Shown here: positions 62,041-64,000 of the stretch, in pieces
Layout: every line of letters starts with the position of its first letter
Position numbering within the stretch: position 1 is the stretch's first letter
Assembly (NCBI RefSeq): GCF_000801105.2
Contig: NC_079519.1
Location: 31,781,288-31,845,287 of the forward strand
DNA from: Raphanus sativus
Lineage: Eukaryota; Streptophyta; Magnoliopsida; Brassicales; Brassicaceae
Direction of reading: 5' to 3'
Length of the DNA: 64,000 bases
Notes under the pieces: generated by a model
What the model was told of the DNA's origin: nothing
Databases searched by the model: none
What the model saw: only the letters and a program-made list of their open reading frames with translations
Program-made: the position numbers and the translations under genes

Positions 62041-64000
62041 AACTTTTTATTTTTAAAAATCAATGGATCCGTACTTTTTTGTTTGGTACTATTTTTTCGG
62101 ATCGAATTAGATTCGGTTTAGTACTATTTTTAGATCGAATTCGGCTAGATCTTTCAAATTCGGTTTTTTTACAAGGATACGTCTAATCACCGTATTAGTA
62201 TTCTGTATATAAGTCTTTATTGACTCTTTAATCCTATTAATCTGCTATTGCTCAATTTTATAGGAAATAAAACCAATGACGACGAGAGAGTGAGAAGTTT
62301 AACCGGAGGGGTGTTTCTCTTGGTGTGCAAATAAAGTTGCAGTGGAATGTGACTTGTAGCCAACCGTGTATCCAAGTCCAGATCCTTAGAAAATGACATG
62401 ACACACACATATCTTTAGTCTTTACCAATTTGCATGTACGTGAGTCTAATTTGTACCACGTAATTTATGTGTTTGTCTTCATTATTAATTTGTATGTTTG
62501 CAGTTTTAACATATATTAAAAACAATTTTCTTATTTCATAATATATATTATTTTAACAGAAAATGGAAATTAAAAAATAGCAACTATCAGAAAGTATCAC
62601 TTAATATATAAATTAAATATAGTTCGCCAATGATAAAACATGCAAAATTTAATTTTATATAAATATAATAACAATTTATATTTTAAAATAGAAAATACTT
62701 TTAAATTTTTATATTATGATACAGATAGTGTATTTAAAAATTTATCATGTATGTGTACTTAAGTGCTCTATAAGCCTAATTTTAAAATGGTTGAGATTTT
62801 CTGACAAATCGACTAAACACCAAGAATGTAAAATAATTAAAGAAATTTTATTTATATATTGTCAACTATTTAAAATTTGTTTTAAAACTATTTTAAATAT
62901 TTTATAGTAAAAGATTAATATTGATCTAAACGCTAAACATGTGAGATATTATTACTAGTTAGCTGATGGTATATATAGTATATATATTCTTTAAATAACA
63001 TTAAATATTTTTTAAACCAGAAAAAATATTCACTTTGTATTTAAAAAAAAATGGCTTTGCTTATCCATTTTGATTTTGCATGAGAATCTTTTTTCCATAT
63101 CACACTACTAAATGGAGTGGCTGATGGAAACGAGATAAACTAAGGAAACTTTTCTTTTTTTTGCTAGCGTTGTGACCTGTGAAGTACACTAGCTATAAAA
63201 AGAAACCTTGCCGTGTCCTCCTGAGAGTTGACGTTTGTTCTTTTTTTTTACCTTAAACTTTTGTTGACGTTTGTTCGTGTGTCCCATATTTTTCGTTACT
63301 CGGTTAATCGCACCTATGCAGACATCAAGGTCTCATTTGCTGAGAGTTGACGTTGTTAGCGGCCATGGCTAAAGACAGTTCAGTCACTGTTTTTGTATGA
63401 ATATAGACGTAGTCCTTAGATAGAACCCCGCTTTTAGCCCTTGTCACTTTTGTATTTGTTTTGCAAAATCGGTTCTAAATTCTAATAATATCATTATAAA
63501 TTTTAGGATTCAGATCCTAGTATGTTATAAAATCCCATTAGTTAAGGCTGTTTGCGCTTTTTTTTGTTAAATAGCTTTTAAATCAATTTTTATATATAAT
63601 ACAACTGCAAAATGTAAAAAAGAACATAAAATAATTATAGTCACTAAGAAAATATTTGCTTACAGACAAGCACAGACTTATAACCGGAAAACCTAATGGG
63701 AACATAGCAAAATTTGTTCTTTCTACTACTTCTTTCTTCTCTCTGTTCTTTCTATTTCTCAAAAAAAAAAAAAATTGTTCTTTCTACTACTTTATGCAAC
63801 TGGAACAACTAGTAATAGTGTTAGATATATAATATTTCTGTGAAGTTGTAAAACCTAAAAAAAAGTCCAAAGATATTTTAATATGAAAAACTTTTTTAAA
63901 AAAGTTACAGAATTAAGATATGTGTCGGCTGATTTGGTAGCTTTCGAAATATATGTTACGTGAAAAAATGAAATTATTGGACAAGGCTACGAGAGCCAAC
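61869..64000. other. Right-end spacer, nothing firm
   Basis: AT-rich sequence. Short repeats include TTGACGTTTGTTC (twice near 63229-63275, with related GAGAGTTGACGTT near 63220 and 63342) and TTCTTTCTACTACTT (63718 and 63778, around an A-run). The open frames at 62217-62408 and 62716-62907 show no domain. No gene start is recognisable before the window ends. Confidence 0.35.

Overview
The window is plant nuclear DNA from a Brassicaceae genome. Every multi-exon gene has GT-AG introns and encodes a protein close to an Arabidopsis one as I remember it. AT-rich intergenic DNA is filled with Brassicaceae-type transposable elements: copia LTR, TRIM, LINE, hAT, Stowaway, Tourist-like and Helitron. 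A Brassica-like species (Brassica, Raphanus or a relative) is the best guess; this is inference from gene similarity, not a database result.

Layout. 1-1901 (+): 3' part of proline dehydrogenase (ProDH1 type). 2387-9068: a copia-type LTR element on the minus strand, with 290-bp LTRs and a shattered interior. 9236-9694 (-): small RING-H2 protein. 9695-15009: repeats, including a Helitron, a 676-bp hAT-like element and a retroposed GC-rich segment. 15010-17151 (+): AVT6A-type amino acid transporter. 17152-24500: MITE-rich DNA. 24518-24590 (-): tRNA-Lys(CTT). 24829-27366 (-): WAT1/UMAMIT-type EamA transporter. 27367-34597: a Helitron, an RNase H remnant, a TRIM with a nested hAT MITE and a LINE-like tail. 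34598-38442 (-): AUG5, an augmin subunit. 38814-39897: a truncated LINE carrying a nested hAT MITE. 40968-44578 (-): AGL79-type MADS-box gene. 48621-50353 (-): MYB121-type R2R3-MYB with an in-frame stop. 52720-55332 (-): CYP85A2, the last enzyme of brassinosteroid synthesis. 55333-64000: repeats, including a LINE 3' end, Stowaway elements and a hAT MITE with tRNA-like boxes.

From memory, ProDH1, the RING gene, AVT6A, the WAT1 gene, AGL79, MYB121 and CYP85A2 all lie in Arabidopsis At3g30xxx, in the order seen here. AUG5 is remembered at At5g38880, beside CYP85A1, AVT6B and ProDH2, i.e. in the paralogous block. The window therefore looks like an At3g30-type block that kept AUG5. The genes are not an operon or one pathway; their adjacency is ancestral gene order.

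I saw no CRISPR, phage or bacterial-type system. The most notable observations are a single nonsense codon in an otherwise intact MYB121, a young LTR element whose coding region was probably already dead when it inserted, nested insertions whose order can be read from target-site duplications, and hAT-type MITEs that carry tRNA-like internal promoter boxes.
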